Below, piece after piece: positions 35,806 to 45,640 of a DNA stretch of 64,000 bases (position 1 is its first letter; every line of letters begins with the position of its first letter). Origin of the DNA: CAZBDV01 sp964490765 (GTDB taxonomy: Bacteria; Cloacimonadota; Cloacimonadia; Cloacimonadales; JAJBBL01); contig CAZBDV010000010.1 in NCBI GenBank assembly GCA_964490765.1, forward strand, positions 16,000-79,999, in the 5' to 3' direction. The notes under the pieces are model-generated. The model ran no database searches. It worked only from the letters and a program-made list of their open reading frames with translations, and was not told the DNA's origin. A program made the position numbers and the translations under genes.

Positions 35806-36099
35806 TTTTCTCCTTGCTTTTCTACCGCTGGATCTATCTATTCTCTCCCCTCTACTATATATGCTTCACAAAATTTTTCCATATTTCTCTGAACTTCTCT
35901 TAAAACCCCTCCAGTAAACTCATCCAATCATTTTGATTTTTTTTAAACTTATTTCAGTTTTTTCCCCCTCTCAGTTAATGATTATCATAGCACAACTTAG
36001 CTAAACTCTGGCAATAGAACAGAAATTATACTTTACAATTTGAGCTATCTCTGCTCATAGATAAGGAAGATTACAGGCAACAACGGAGGTTTGCCAACC

Positions 36100-37614
36100 A
36101 TGCCGAAAGCAAAAAACAAAGTAAAGCTTGATAAAATGGTGTTTCCCGACCCAGCAGAGAAGATCGCTATCGTCGAGAAGGTAGAGAGCAGCGATGAAAT
36201 TCTCACCGGGCAAAGGATCGATTCCACCAGCAGTATAAATGAGTTGATAATGCAAGACCTGGAACTACCTTTTCATCAGAGAGTACTCAGATTGAATCAA
36301 TACACCAGGAATTACACCGTTGACAGAGATGGTCCGAACGTTCTCTTTCTCTCCTCGACCGAAGGTGGTTTTCCCAGAAAGGGATTGAGAATGCTCGGTA
36401 AAGAAGGAGAGGTCACAGGGTATTATCCCGCTCTGAACTTCGTCGATCTTGTCTTGAATGAGGATTCCGTCAGAGAGGGTGCACTGCATATCTTCTCTCA
36501 TGAATTGGGTCACGTAATGATGAACAACATCATCCCCTCTTTCGCCAGGGTTCCAGAAGAAAAGACCAGTTCTATCCAGCACGTCAGTATGGGGGTAACC
36601 GATTATTTCACGGCCTTCTTTGAAGGCTGGGGCAATCATTTCCAGTATTTTGCCCATAGTATACCGAAATACAGGGAAGCTCTGGACTTTCTCTACCAGC
36701 CGCAAAATATACCGAAAACCCTCTGGCACTGTACCATTGAACGCGAATTACGTCAGAGTGGAGTACTGCGCAACGCCTATATCTATGAAAAGCCTCTCTT
36801 TCCCGAACTCTACTCTCCGGACATATCACTGATAGATAAGGTACTTCTGGAACACACCTATCCGCAATTCAACCCGTTGAAACTGCGTAATGCCCAGCAG
36901 ATGCTGAGTTGTGAAGGCGTTATATCCACCATATTCCACAGGATAGTGAGCAGTCCGGTAATCCAGCGTAATTATCAGGTCGCTGCATTCTATACCCCTT
37001 TTTGCCTTGAGCCGTTAGAAGGGGAGATCAAAGAGCTAATTTCTCCTTACGAAAACGTAATGCTCAAGAACTTCCACGTCTGGGCTCAACTTGAAAAGTC
37101 ACAGAACTACCTCTATTCTCCGGTCTTTATCGAATACCTTATGGAATGGTGCCGCGCCTTCCCGGAAGATAGCAGGGAACTGCTCTCTATCTTTATCAAT
37201 ATGACTGCCGGATCCACGATTTCGTCTACAGCTCCCGGGCTTTATGAAAAGGCTGCCTTCTATGGGATCAAGGGTGACATGGATAATTTCGTTGCAGCGC
37301 TGAAAGAATACATTTGCGAGATAGACAAGCTTATCAGCGCGGCCTGTGACGACCCTGCTAACTTAGCTCAGAACATCGGTCCCGAATTATGGATAGAAAA
37401 CAAACACTTCCGGATAAGGAAATACCTCTGGCTCCCGGAACCCTTGACAACCTTCCGCCTGAATATCAATACCGCCTCTCCAATAGAACTCTCTACCCTG
37501 CCCGGAATGGATCTCCCGCAAGCTCTGCAGGTTTCTGAAAAACGCCGGGAAAGAGGTTTCTTCCAATCCTTCGCAGAGGCTGAAGAATGCGGTCTTGTCC
37601 TGCCCAAAAACTGA
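36100..37614 (+). CDS. Putative zinc metallopeptidase (HExxH) with C-terminal helix-hairpin-helix domain
   Basis: The frame can start at TTG 36091, directly against CGGAGG, but ATG 36100 has the better spacing and gives 504 residues. A metal site is visible: H134-E-x-G-H138 in H-I-F-S-H-E-L-G-H-V-M-M-N-N, with a likely third ligand Glu175 in F-F-E-G-W-G-N-H. This is a gluzincin-like layout. The middle is helical with no recognised domain. The last 50 residues form a ComEA-type HhH motif (L-N-I-N-T-A-S-P-I-E-L-S-T-L-P-G-M) of the kind that binds DNA or mediates protein contact. No signal peptide is seen, so it is probably cytoplasmic. I do not recognise this combination. Confidence 0.75.
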   Translation: MPKAKNKVKLDKMVFPDPAEKIAIVEKVESSDEILTGQRIDSTSSINELIMQDLELPFHQRVLRLNQYTRNYTVDRDGPNVLFLSSTEGGFPRKGLRMLGKEGEVTGYYPALNFVDLVLNEDSVREGALHIFSHELGHVMMNNIIPSFARVPEEKTSSIQHVSMGVTDYFTAFFEGWGNHFQYFAHSIPKYREALDFLYQPQNIPKTLWHCTIERELRQSGVLRNAYIYEKPLFPELYSPDISLIDKVLLEHTYPQFNPLKLRNAQQMLSCEGVISTIFHRIVSSPVIQRNYQVAAFYTPFCLEPLEGEIKELISPYENVMLKNFHVWAQLEKSQNYLYSPVFIEYLMEWCRAFPEDSRELLSIFINMTAGSTISSTAPGLYEKAAFYGIKGDMDNFVAALKEYICEIDKLISAACDDPANLAQNIGPELWIENKHFRIRKYLWLPEPLTTFRLNINTASPIELSTLPGMDLPQALQVSEKRRERGFFQSFAEAEECGLVLPKN

Positions 37615-37736
37615 AAAGATGCTCAGCAGACCGTAAGGCTTCTACGAACTCAAGAGCTCGAAACAGAATGAATTTTTCTTCTGTTTGCGGGCAGAATTAT
37701 CATTTTGATATAGCAGTCAGCAGTCTATCGTTCGAA

Positions 37737-37758
37737 ATGGCCTGTCCATAATGGATAT
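37737..37758. promoter_or_regulatory. Element resembling the candidate enhancer at 41110
   Basis: ATGGCCTGTCCATAATGGATAT matches the sequence at 41110-41131 at 17 of 22 positions and contains the palindrome TCCAT-A-ATGGA. It lies in the spacer between two convergent genes, just past the 3' end of the response-regulator gene. Its role is unclear and chance similarity is possible. Confidence 0.3.
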
Positions 37759-37780
37759 GTTGCCTGCAGGTTTTGATCAG

Positions 37781-39217
37781 TTAACCCTTACCGGTGATCC
37801 TTTTCAATCTGTTAAGCGATATCTTTAGATAGCGGGCAGCCTGGGTCTTATTTCCGTCGAACAGTTCGAGTGCTTTCTTCACGATCTCCTGTTGGGCAAG
37901 GTCGAAATCGAGTTCATCTTCCGGATATTGCAGGCAGAGGGTCCGGTCAAGACCTGCCTGCTTGATTTTAGCTCCATCTATCAGGTAGGCGAAATCGGCA
38001 GCCGTCAATTCACCTTTTTCCGTCAGGAAAGCGGTACGTTCCACCGCGCTTTTCAGTTGCCGGACATTTCCCGGCCAGGAATAGCTGTTGAGAAACTCGA
38101 TACAATCACTGCTAAGTGTTTTCAGTCTCACGTTGTTAGTTTCAGCCCATTTTTTCAGGAAAAGTTCCGTCAGGGGGATGATCTCCTCTTTTCTCTCTCT
38201 TAAAGGTGGTATAAAGATATGCGCCGAATTGATCCTGTAGTAGAGGTCTTCCCGGAAACTATTATTCTTGATCTTCTTTTTCAGATCTTTATTAGTAGCA
38301 CAAATCAATCTCACATCGATCTTTTTACTGGCTATCCCGCCCACTCTGTATATCTCCCGCTCCTCGAGAGCCCTGAGCAGTTTCGATTGCTGCGTAATGG
38401 GTATTTCTCCGATCTCATCGAGCAGCAGTGTACCACCCTGAGCCAGTTCGAATTTACCCTTCTTCCCCTTGCGGTCGGCACCGGTAAAGGCACCCGCTTC
38501 GTAGCCGAACAATTCACTTTCGAACAGGTTTTCCGGGATGGCGGCACAGTTGACCGTGATATACGGCTTTTCATTGTATTCTTCTCCGTAATGGATGAGC
38601 CGGGCAATGATCTCCTTACCGGTTCCGGTCTCACCTTCGATCAAAACGGGAATGTTCCTGTTCTGATTAAGTTTTCTGGCCAGTTCCACGATTTCATTCA
38701 TCTTGGTGGAGAAGAACCCGATCGTACCCAGTCCGAGACTATAGAAGTATTTTTCGTGCAACTGCTTGAATTTCGTCAGGATATCGGAACATTCTTCCTG
38801 TAGCCGCTCTTCGAATTGTGTTGATAAGATCCGGTTCTCTGAGAGGAGAGACTGATGTTCTGCCACCCGGTCCAGTACTTTCATCAATAACCCGATATCT
38901 ATCGGTTTTGTCAAAAAATCATAAGCACCGAGCCTCAATGCTCTGATGACGAAATCCATCTGCTGCTGGCCGGTGATGAGTACTATATCGATATCCTTCG
39001 CTGATGGGATCCGCTTCAACTGCTCCAGCAGATCGAATCCCGACATATCGGGCATCACGATATCGGAAACAATAAGATGAAAATTCTCCTTCTTCAAGAT
39101 CTTCAGAGCTTCCATAACACTGCTGCAGTCGCGTACTTCGTGCCCGAGTTTATTGCTTATATACACCTTGAGGCTTTTTCTCAGTTCGGCGTCATCATCT
39201 ATCAGGAGTATCTTCAT
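37781..39217 (-). CDS. Sigma-54-dependent response regulator (NtrC family)
   Basis: The 478-residue protein has a receiver domain (phospho-acceptor Asp52 in V-S-D-I-V-M-P-D, acidic pocket D-D-D at 7-9), a AAA+ domain with Walker A E-G-E-T-G-T-G-K-E, the sigma-54 contact loop G-A-F-T-G-A and Walker B L-L-L-D-E-I-G-E, and a Fis-type helix-turn-helix at the C-terminus (N-K-T-Q-A-A-R-Y-L-K-I). It opens sigma-54 promoters after phosphorylation. The start overlaps the stop of the upstream kinase gene by four bases, so they are a cognate pair. A sigma-54 promoter lies beside the kinase gene, upstream of 41341. Confidence 0.95.
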   Translation of the reverse strand: MKILLIDDDAELRKSLKVYISNKLGHEVRDCSSVMEALKILKKENFHLIVSDIVMPDMSGFDLLEQLKRIPSAKDIDIVLITGQQQMDFVIRALRLGAYDFLTKPIDIGLLMKVLDRVAEHQSLLSENRILSTQFEERLQEECSDILTKFKQLHEKYFYSLGLGTIGFFSTKMNEIVELARKLNQNRNIPVLIEGETGTGKEIIARLIHYGEEYNEKPYITVNCAAIPENLFESELFGYEAGAFTGADRKGKKGKFELAQGGTLLLDEIGEIPITQQSKLLRALEEREIYRVGGIASKKIDVRLICATNKDLKKKIKNNSFREDLYYRINSAHIFIPPLRERKEEIIPLTELFLKKWAETNNVRLKTLSSDCIEFLNSYSWPGNVRQLKSAVERTAFLTEKGELTAADFAYLIDGAKIKQAGLDRTLCLQYPEDELDFDLAQQEIVKKALELFDGNKTQAARYLKISLNRLKRITGKG

Positions 39218-40902
39218 TCCTTTTCCCTGTCCTGTTTTTTAAATGTCAGCACGAATTTCGCACCGTGAGGTTCTAAATTACTGACCTCGATACTTCCATC
39301 ATACCGCTCGACAAACGTCTTGACGATCGTCAGACCAAGGCCGGTACCCTGCTCCTGGGTCAGCGGCTTGGTAGAATAAAAAGGTTCGAATATCCTGGCT
39401 AAATTATCCTCCGGAATCCCCGGCCCGTTATCCTGCACAGTGAGATGTACTCTGTCGAAACTCTCCTGCAGGCCGATCTCGATGCTTTTCCTGTTATCCT
39501 GCATAGTGCTGAGTGCCTGCAGGGCATTGATGATCAGGATGATGATGATCTGCTCCAGATATGTCGGTACGAAGTCGATGAAGATATCCTCTTCCGGCAG
39601 GTTGAGATCACAGATAACCCCGGCAGAATAGATCTTGTGTCTTACACACTGAATACACTTGTTGATAGCCGCTTTGATATCTACCCTTTCACTCTGTCTC
39701 GATTCCTGCGAGCGGTAAAAATTCTTCATCTGGGTAATGATCTCGTTTATATGCTGGACGGAGTTCTTGATGGAATGAAGAAATTCAACGGCATCATCGT
39801 GACTCGTTCCGTTAGTTCTATTCATACAGAACAGTGAATTCTCGACATTGAGGGCTATTGCCGAGAGTGGTTGATAGATCTCGTGCACGATACCGCTGGT
39901 AATGGCCGTTATGGAAGTGAGCCGGGCGGTCTTTTCCAGCAAACCTTCGTATTTGATATTTTCCACCTCATTTTTATGCTCCAGAAGCAGCTTTGCCATC
40001 CTGTCCATCATCCTGTCGTTTAGCAGTTTCTCTTTCAGCTCTACGTATTTATTCAAATATTCATTAGATTCTTTATAGGCACCTTTCTGCTGATAATAAT
40101 CAGCCAGAGAGGCAAAAACTCCCAGCTTGTGCTCGGTATTTTCGCTCTTCTCCGCATAATCGAGTGCTCTCTTAAGATGTTCATAGGCTTCGTCGATATT
40201 ATGCTCGATCAGAAAACTACCCAGTTTCTGATGAGCAAGATAGACGGTATCATCGTTTCTTCTATCGGCGACCTCTACAGCCTTTTTTAGATAGTTCAAA
40301 GCCTGCCTGTGATCTTCCAGATTCATGTAAGCTACCGCTATATTGAGCAGGGATATTACCTTGCTGCGACCTTTGATAGCTCTATCGTCTGCCGGAGCAT
40401 ACTCGTAAGCCTTGAGGGAGTATTCTAAGGCTTTATCATACTCCTCTCTGGCTGTATAGACAGCAGATATGTTATTACAGACCCTGGCCGGATTAACTTC
40501 ATACTGCAAAGCCTGCTGAAAATATGACAGAGCACTGTCATAATCCTGCATCGTTACGTAAACTGTTCCAATATTATTCAGACAATCACCTAAAATACTG
40601 CTATTATCGATCTCTCTGCACAGTTTCAGGCATTCCAGATAATGATCCAGTGATTTACCGTATTCGTTGAGGTAATTATAATTCAGGCCCAGATAATAAT
40701 GAGCATCTGCCAGTTGCTCCGGATCATCGATGCTCTCTGCAAGAGATCTTGCCAGCTCGGCATATTTCAAACCCTCCCGGTAATTACCTTCAGACCATTG
40801 CTGGCTCGCTATCTTAGATAAAAGCTGTAACCGGTCATTGATATCACGAGAATTGTCGAGTCTGTATAGCAACTCTTTTACATTGCTTTGTTGTTCAGAC
40901 AC
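39214..40902 (-). CDS. Cytoplasmic TPR-containing sensor histidine kinase
   Basis: The 562-residue protein has about seven tetratricopeptide repeats (residues 20-290; for example A-D-A-H-Y-Y-L-G-L-N-Y), a short coiled linker, and a kinase core. The phospho-accepting histidine is His340 in G-I-V-H-E-I-Y-Q-P-L-S-A-I; the ATPase has an N-box near residue 455, D-N-G-P-G-I-P and G-T-G-L-G-L-T-I-V. There is no membrane helix, so it senses an intracellular signal or a protein partner through the TPRs. It is the first gene of a two-gene operon with the sigma-54 activator. Confidence 0.93.
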   Translation of the reverse strand: MSEQQSNVKELLYRLDNSRDINDRLQLLSKIASQQWSEGNYREGLKYAELARSLAESIDDPEQLADAHYYLGLNYNYLNEYGKSLDHYLECLKLCREIDNSSILGDCLNNIGTVYVTMQDYDSALSYFQQALQYEVNPARVCNNISAVYTAREEYDKALEYSLKAYEYAPADDRAIKGRSKVISLLNIAVAYMNLEDHRQALNYLKKAVEVADRRNDDTVYLAHQKLGSFLIEHNIDEAYEHLKRALDYAEKSENTEHKLGVFASLADYYQQKGAYKESNEYLNKYVELKEKLLNDRMMDRMAKLLLEHKNEVENIKYEGLLEKTARLTSITAITSGIVHEIYQPLSAIALNVENSLFCMNRTNGTSHDDAVEFLHSIKNSVQHINEIITQMKNFYRSQESRQSERVDIKAAINKCIQCVRHKIYSAGVICDLNLPEEDIFIDFVPTYLEQIIIILIINALQALSTMQDNRKSIEIGLQESFDRVHLTVQDNGPGIPEDNLARIFEPFYSTKPLTQEQGTGLGLTIVKTFVERYDGSIEVSNLEPHGAKFVLTFKKQDREKE

Positions 40903-41109
40903 GGTTCTGACCTCCCATTTAAAACAATGAAATGCCAGCTACCCGCCTTAATATGTCAAGTAATTTGAAAATTTATCTCTCCGATCGGTTCCCGTAAAAC
41001 ACCTCAGGTTCTAACCACCTGCTTACCCGGAAATAGCCGGTTGATACTATCACAGAGGATTTGCCAAATATTATATCATTTTTATATGGAAAGAGTGTTG
41101 ACCATCCAT

Positions 41110-41131
41110 ATCGCCTGTTCATTTTGGATAA
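41110..41131 (+). promoter_or_regulatory. Candidate upstream activating sequence for the sigma-54 activator
   Basis: ATCGCCTGTTCATTTTGGATAA lies about 90 bases before the -24 box at 41219, a typical enhancer distance, and matches the element at 37737-37758. An ATATGGA/TCCATAT inverted repeat (41084-41090, 41105-41111) abuts it. Binding by the adjacent regulator is inference. Confidence 0.35.
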
Positions 41132-41218
41132 CTAAAAGTGGAGAAATTAGCTTATCACAGGTCTGCTATAAGCCATAAAACAATATCCACTAATATCTTA
41201 TGGTCGTCTTACCCCCTT

Positions 41219-41234
41219 TGGCACCTTTCTTGCA
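41219..41234 (+). promoter_or_regulatory. Sigma-54 promoter (TGGCAC-N5-TTGCA)
   Basis: TGGCAC at 41219-41224, five bases and TTGCA at 41230-41234 match the sigma-54 consensus with the invariant GG-N10-GC spacing. The expected start site is near 41245, about 95 bases before the start codon of the secreted propeller protein. The spacer of 438 bases (40903-41340) also holds the candidate enhancer; no ORF of note is seen in it. Confidence 0.88.
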
Positions 41235-41340
41235 ATTAAGAGGACCAAGAGGGATTAGATAAAGAAAACCAGCAGCAACGAAACAGCTGCTAACATTAAT
41301 TAAGCGTAAAAGATTAGTAAACGATAGGAGGTTAACTAAT

Positions 41341-43749
41341 ATGAAGACTCAGAACTTGATTTTGATAGTTGGTATAATCCTTGCCCTGAGTTCCCTGTAT
41401 GGTAACTGGGAAGGTTATTTACCTACTTATGTGGTACATACTTTGTACGAAGATGGTGATTATTTGTGGCTCGGTACAACAGGCGGTATTATTCATTATA
41501 ATATCCATACCGAGGAGAAGACCTACTACAATACTCTGAATACCGGTCTCCACACGGTAAAGATAACTGCTCTGACCAAAGACCAGCAGGGGAATTTATG
41601 GGTTGCTTCTACCTTTGATAACTACCGGGTGACAGGTTATGACTTCGATTTTGAGGCTCCGACGCTACAAAGAGAATATTGGGCGGGGCTCTACAAATTC
41701 GCTACCGATGGTGCGTGGCATTTTTACAATTTCGAGAACACTCCGCTGGAATTCGATGTGATCCATGCCCTGGCCGTAGATAATGATAACAAACTCTGGA
41801 TAGGAACGATTCACTATGGTATCTTTGTACATGACCTGAATGATGGAAGTTGGACAAACTATACCAAAGAAAACGCCGATATCGGGTCCAATCATATCAG
41901 ATCGTTCTACGTCAGGGATAATGGCGAGGTCTGGGTTGGGCACTGGCCAGATGAAATCCTGGAGCCCAGGTATATTACTGAAGATCGCGACCCGGGAGAG
42001 ATCCTCGAACCAATGCAGGATCGCTTCGATAAGCAATATAAATGGGAAGAACTTGTTTCTGATGGCGGGGGGATCTCCAGATATCATAACGGAGTCTGGA
42101 CAAACTTTTTTGATCAGCTTCCCAAAGAACATCCCGAGTCCAGTACGGTACATGATATAACTGAAGATGCAAATGGTATACTCTGGTTTGCAGCCACGCT
42201 TGACGGTTTTCTCAGCTATGACGGTTATGAGTTCGAGCAGTATCTACTCCCTTATGAGCCTTATTTTGAGATGTCGGGAATGCCATTTGGGATCGATTTT
42301 GATCATGACGGCAATATCTGGCTGGGTACCAATATCGGCATTTATACCTATGATGGTGATGAACTGATCAGATATCATTCCGGTAACGGACTGAATCACG
42401 AGTACGCCATTACCATCATCCATACTGACTCTTTCAACAATGTCTGGATGGGTAGCGACTTTAAAGGGCTTTTCAAATATCACAACGGAACAATTACCGA
42501 AGCGGAGATCGATTCTGAAATAGCCTGCTATCCGATCAGATCTATTGAGGTTGATGCTTCCGGTAGGCTCTGGATCGGTGCCGGTGAAAATGTGCTCAAT
42601 ATGGGAACCGGTGGACTGTACAGCTTTGACGGAGATCAGTGGGATTTCTACGGTTGGGATCTCATCGATACCTGGCGTGTAAACGATATCTTTACCAGAG
42701 ACGGTTACATCTATCTGGCAACCGGAGAGAACGGAGATGAAGGTGGTGCTGCCGTTTATGACGGGACTTCCTGGACGATACATAATTTTTCCACCAGTGA
42801 TTATGTCCTATGGGCCGGTCATTCCATCACTGCCTGTGAAAACAGGATCTGGGTCGGTGTTGACGATACCAATGGCGGGCTATCCAGATATGAGAACGGG
42901 CAATGGACACTTTACACTTCGGCTAACAGCGGGTTGGCTACAAACAATGTCACTACTGTTGCTGTTGATCCACTGGACAATTCCGTCTGGGTAGGTTCCA
43001 GATTCGGACTCTACAACTTTGACGGCTCTAACTGGACTTACTATTTCTCTTTCATGTATCCTGAGTTGACCTATGATTATATCAACGATCTCTATTTTGA
43101 CGACCAGAACACTCTCTGGGTCGCAATGGAGATGGGTCTGGCCAGTTATGACGGTGAGGTATGGCAGAACTACGATCACCTCTTACCGTATTTTGATGGA
43201 TGGGGTACTGCACCGGTCTGGTCGGTTACCAAAGACGAGTATGACAGGGTCTGGATAGCATTTTTCGGTGGGGTGATGATGCTCGATCTCGATAACAACG
43301 AAGTAGAAACTTTTGATATGGCGAATTCACCGCTTCCGACTAACTTTATCCCCCAGGTTCGTTCGGACAGGAATGGTAAATTATGGATCAGGACCTGGTC
43401 CGATGGTCTCTATGCCTACGAATACGGACAGCATCTCTCCGTTCCGGATGACATTGTTGCTGATAACCAGTTACGTGCTTATAATTACCCGAATCCTTTC
43501 AATCCCACGACAAGCATTGTCTTTGATAACCCCCACCCCTCCAATATCTCGCTTGATATCTATAACGTCAGGGGACAGAAAGTCAAGACCCTCCTGGATC
43601 GAGAATACCTGGGCAAGGGTGTCCTGAACGTTATCTGGGATGGTTCCGACAGCAGGGGTAATTCTGTTTCTTCTGGGATCTACTTCTATACGATCTCCGA
43701 TGATGAAGGGAGATATCGCATTATAAATAAAATGATGATGATTAAATAG
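41341..43749 (+). CDS. Secreted two-component-regulator-propeller-like protein with sorting tail
   Basis: The 802-residue exported protein has a signal peptide (1-21) and then a long series of Reg_prop-type repeats (residues 30-700), each with a D-x-x-G-x-L-W-I/V-G/A-T pattern (for example D-N-D-N-K-L-W-I-G-T, D-A-S-G-R-L-W-I-G-A). These repeats normally make the sensor propellers of hybrid kinases, but this protein has no kinase domain or membrane helix. It ends in the FlgD-like sorting tail (N-Y-P-N-P-F-N-P, Y-N-V-R-G-Q, W-D-G-S-D). AGGAGG precedes the start. It is the first gene of a two-gene unit under a sigma-54 promoter. Confidence 0.9.
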   Translation: MKTQNLILIVGIILALSSLYGNWEGYLPTYVVHTLYEDGDYLWLGTTGGIIHYNIHTEEKTYYNTLNTGLHTVKITALTKDQQGNLWVASTFDNYRVTGYDFDFEAPTLQREYWAGLYKFATDGAWHFYNFENTPLEFDVIHALAVDNDNKLWIGTIHYGIFVHDLNDGSWTNYTKENADIGSNHIRSFYVRDNGEVWVGHWPDEILEPRYITEDRDPGEILEPMQDRFDKQYKWEELVSDGGGISRYHNGVWTNFFDQLPKEHPESSTVHDITEDANGILWFAATLDGFLSYDGYEFEQYLLPYEPYFEMSGMPFGIDFDHDGNIWLGTNIGIYTYDGDELIRYHSGNGLNHEYAITIIHTDSFNNVWMGSDFKGLFKYHNGTITEAEIDSEIACYPIRSIEVDASGRLWIGAGENVLNMGTGGLYSFDGDQWDFYGWDLIDTWRVNDIFTRDGYIYLATGENGDEGGAAVYDGTSWTIHNFSTSDYVLWAGHSITACENRIWVGVDDTNGGLSRYENGQWTLYTSANSGLATNNVTTVAVDPLDNSVWVGSRFGLYNFDGSNWTYYFSFMYPELTYDYINDLYFDDQNTLWVAMEMGLASYDGEVWQNYDHLLPYFDGWGTAPVWSVTKDEYDRVWIAFFGGVMMLDLDNNEVETFDMANSPLPTNFIPQVRSDRNGKLWIRTWSDGLYAYEYGQHLSVPDDIVADNQLRAYNYPNPFNPTTSIVFDNPHPSNISLDIYNVRGQKVKTLLDREYLGKGVLNVIWDGSDSRGNSVSSGIYFYTISDDEGRYRIINKMMMIK

Positions 43750-43758
43750 GAGTTAAAA

Positions 43759-45531
43759 ATGAAGAATATAAGGTTTAATCAGTTATTGTTAAGTATTGTT
43801 TTACTGCTTGCTGCTGCTTTCTGTTACTCGCTGACAGATCTGCAGCCGGAATTTGGAAACGCTTCCGGATACAGGAATTCCGTTCCGGAAATAGAACAGG
43901 TAAATTTGTCATATGATGTGGATGGCTGTTACATCTATATGAGTTGGCTTCCTTATGAAGAGGAGGATAACATCGGTTTCAATCTCTATCGTAATAATGA
44001 ATTTCTCGACTATATCGAAAGGGAAACATATGCATGGGGCTACTATTACGCCGATTATGATGTTATTAATATGAACCAATACAGTTATTACCTGACTTTC
44101 GTCTATGATGACGGAGAGTCCGACCCTTCCGAGACTGTGGCAGTATGGGTTCTCTACCCACCCTATCCGATCACTGCCCTTCCCTATGGGGATCATGTAG
44201 TGATAACATGGGAAGCACCGGAAGAAGATACACGCCTGATCAACGGATACAATATCTATAAAAACTTCGAACTACTCAATCCCGAACCGGTCACTGAACT
44301 TGCATACATTGATTATGATGTAAACCAGGGGATGCTCTATAACTATTTAGTGACTGCCGTCTATGAAGATATGGGAGAATCTGCTGAATCTAACTGTTTC
44401 TATGTCATCGTAGAAGACAAAGTCGATCCACCTCAGAACATACTACATACAGTTGATATCGACGAAGTTATGCTCTCCTGGGAGCGTCCTGCAAATAACG
44501 GAAACTGGTATCGTTTTGACGATGATACTGTCGGAGGTGCCTACGTATCTGACAGCGGAGATTTTACAGCAGTGATCCATTATGATCTCATGGACCTCTT
44601 CAACTACAATAACTGGAGACTTGAGAGAATCAGTTTTGTTCCTCTATCAGATGAAGGGACATATACTTTTGAGTTATGGGAAAAATCTCCCTGGAGTCCT
44701 GATACATATGAGTTATGGACCCAGATAGAACTGGAAGATATAGTTCCGAATGAATGGAACACCGTTCCTGTTTCGGAATGGGATGGTCCTGTGATCGCAG
44801 GCGGTTATACTCAGTTCAGGATAGCTATCAGATGTGAAGGTGTTAATGCCGGCATTGCTTATGACGATAGCCCTAATATGCACGAACGTTCTGACTTGCT
44901 GATCATAGACGGTAATGAAACAAACCTCTCTGAACAGGGGATAGATGCAAACTGGAAGATCAGGGGATACATGTCTCCGCCACAACCTTTTGTGCCCGGA
45001 AATGGAATCGAGTTATTGGGATATAATCTTTATCGTGATGATGTGCTGATCACTCAGCTGGCTGAAATCAATGAACACTTCATTGAAACAGGTCTTGCCG
45101 ATGGCGTGTATCAATATCATATGACTGCAGTTTACGAGATCGAGATCGGTTTTGATGTATATTACATTGAATTTGAATCGATGGAATCGGAGCTCGTAAC
45201 GGTCTCGGTCGGCATCACAGGAGTAGAAAAGGATCCCGTACAGGAGATCGTCACCAATGATGTCATTCTCCATAACTATCCCAACCCCTTCAATCCTGAT
45301 ACGACGATTACTTTCAGCCTGAACAACCCTTCCAGAGTGCAGATCGATATCTATAACATTCAAGGCAGGAAAGTACGCTCTCTGGTAGCCGAAGAATTCT
45401 CTTCCGGTCTGCATCAGATCGTCTGGGATGGTACTGATGATTACAGAAAACCTGTCGGCAGTGGTGTTTACTTTTCCCGCATGACCACCAAAAAGAGCAC
45501 CAGTACCAATAAGATGCTGCTACTTAAATAA
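43759..45531 (+). CDS. Secreted FN3-repeat protein with sorting tail
   Basis: The 590-residue product has a signal peptide (1-25) and three FN3-like domains (about 45-130, 130-215 and 400-480) with the Y-N-I/L-Y-R/K-N-x-E/D motif common to these proteins. A jellyroll-like insertion occupies about 230-400 (W-E-R-P-A-N-N-G-N-W-Y-R-F-D-D-D near 240). The sorting tail ends the protein. It starts nine bases after the propeller gene and is therefore probably under the same sigma-54 promoter. No catalytic motif is seen. Confidence 0.87.
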   Translation: MKNIRFNQLLLSIVLLLAAAFCYSLTDLQPEFGNASGYRNSVPEIEQVNLSYDVDGCYIYMSWLPYEEEDNIGFNLYRNNEFLDYIERETYAWGYYYADYDVINMNQYSYYLTFVYDDGESDPSETVAVWVLYPPYPITALPYGDHVVITWEAPEEDTRLINGYNIYKNFELLNPEPVTELAYIDYDVNQGMLYNYLVTAVYEDMGESAESNCFYVIVEDKVDPPQNILHTVDIDEVMLSWERPANNGNWYRFDDDTVGGAYVSDSGDFTAVIHYDLMDLFNYNNWRLERISFVPLSDEGTYTFELWEKSPWSPDTYELWTQIELEDIVPNEWNTVPVSEWDGPVIAGGYTQFRIAIRCEGVNAGIAYDDSPNMHERSDLLIIDGNETNLSEQGIDANWKIRGYMSPPQPFVPGNGIELLGYNLYRDDVLITQLAEINEHFIETGLADGVYQYHMTAVYEIEIGFDVYYIEFESMESELVTVSVGITGVEKDPVQEIVTNDVILHNYPNPFNPDTTITFSLNNPSRVQIDIYNIQGRKVRSLVAEEFSSGLHQIVWDGTDDYRKPVGSGVYFSRMTTKKSTSTNKMLLLK

Positions 45532-45591
45532 CGCAGTAAGAAGATAAATCTTGTTCTCATAAAATCCTCATGCAACGAGGTAAATGACCAT

Positions 45592-45625
45592 CAGGGGGTT
45601 GGATTGTTCAACCCCTGTTTTTTTT
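45592..45625 (+). terminator. Rho-independent terminator of the sigma-54 operon
   Basis: CAGGGGGTTG pairs with CAACCCCTG (one bulged G) across a seven-base loop and is followed by eight T residues, 60 bases after the stop codon. Confidence 0.85.
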
Positions 45626-45640
45626 AGAAGTAAGAATAAT

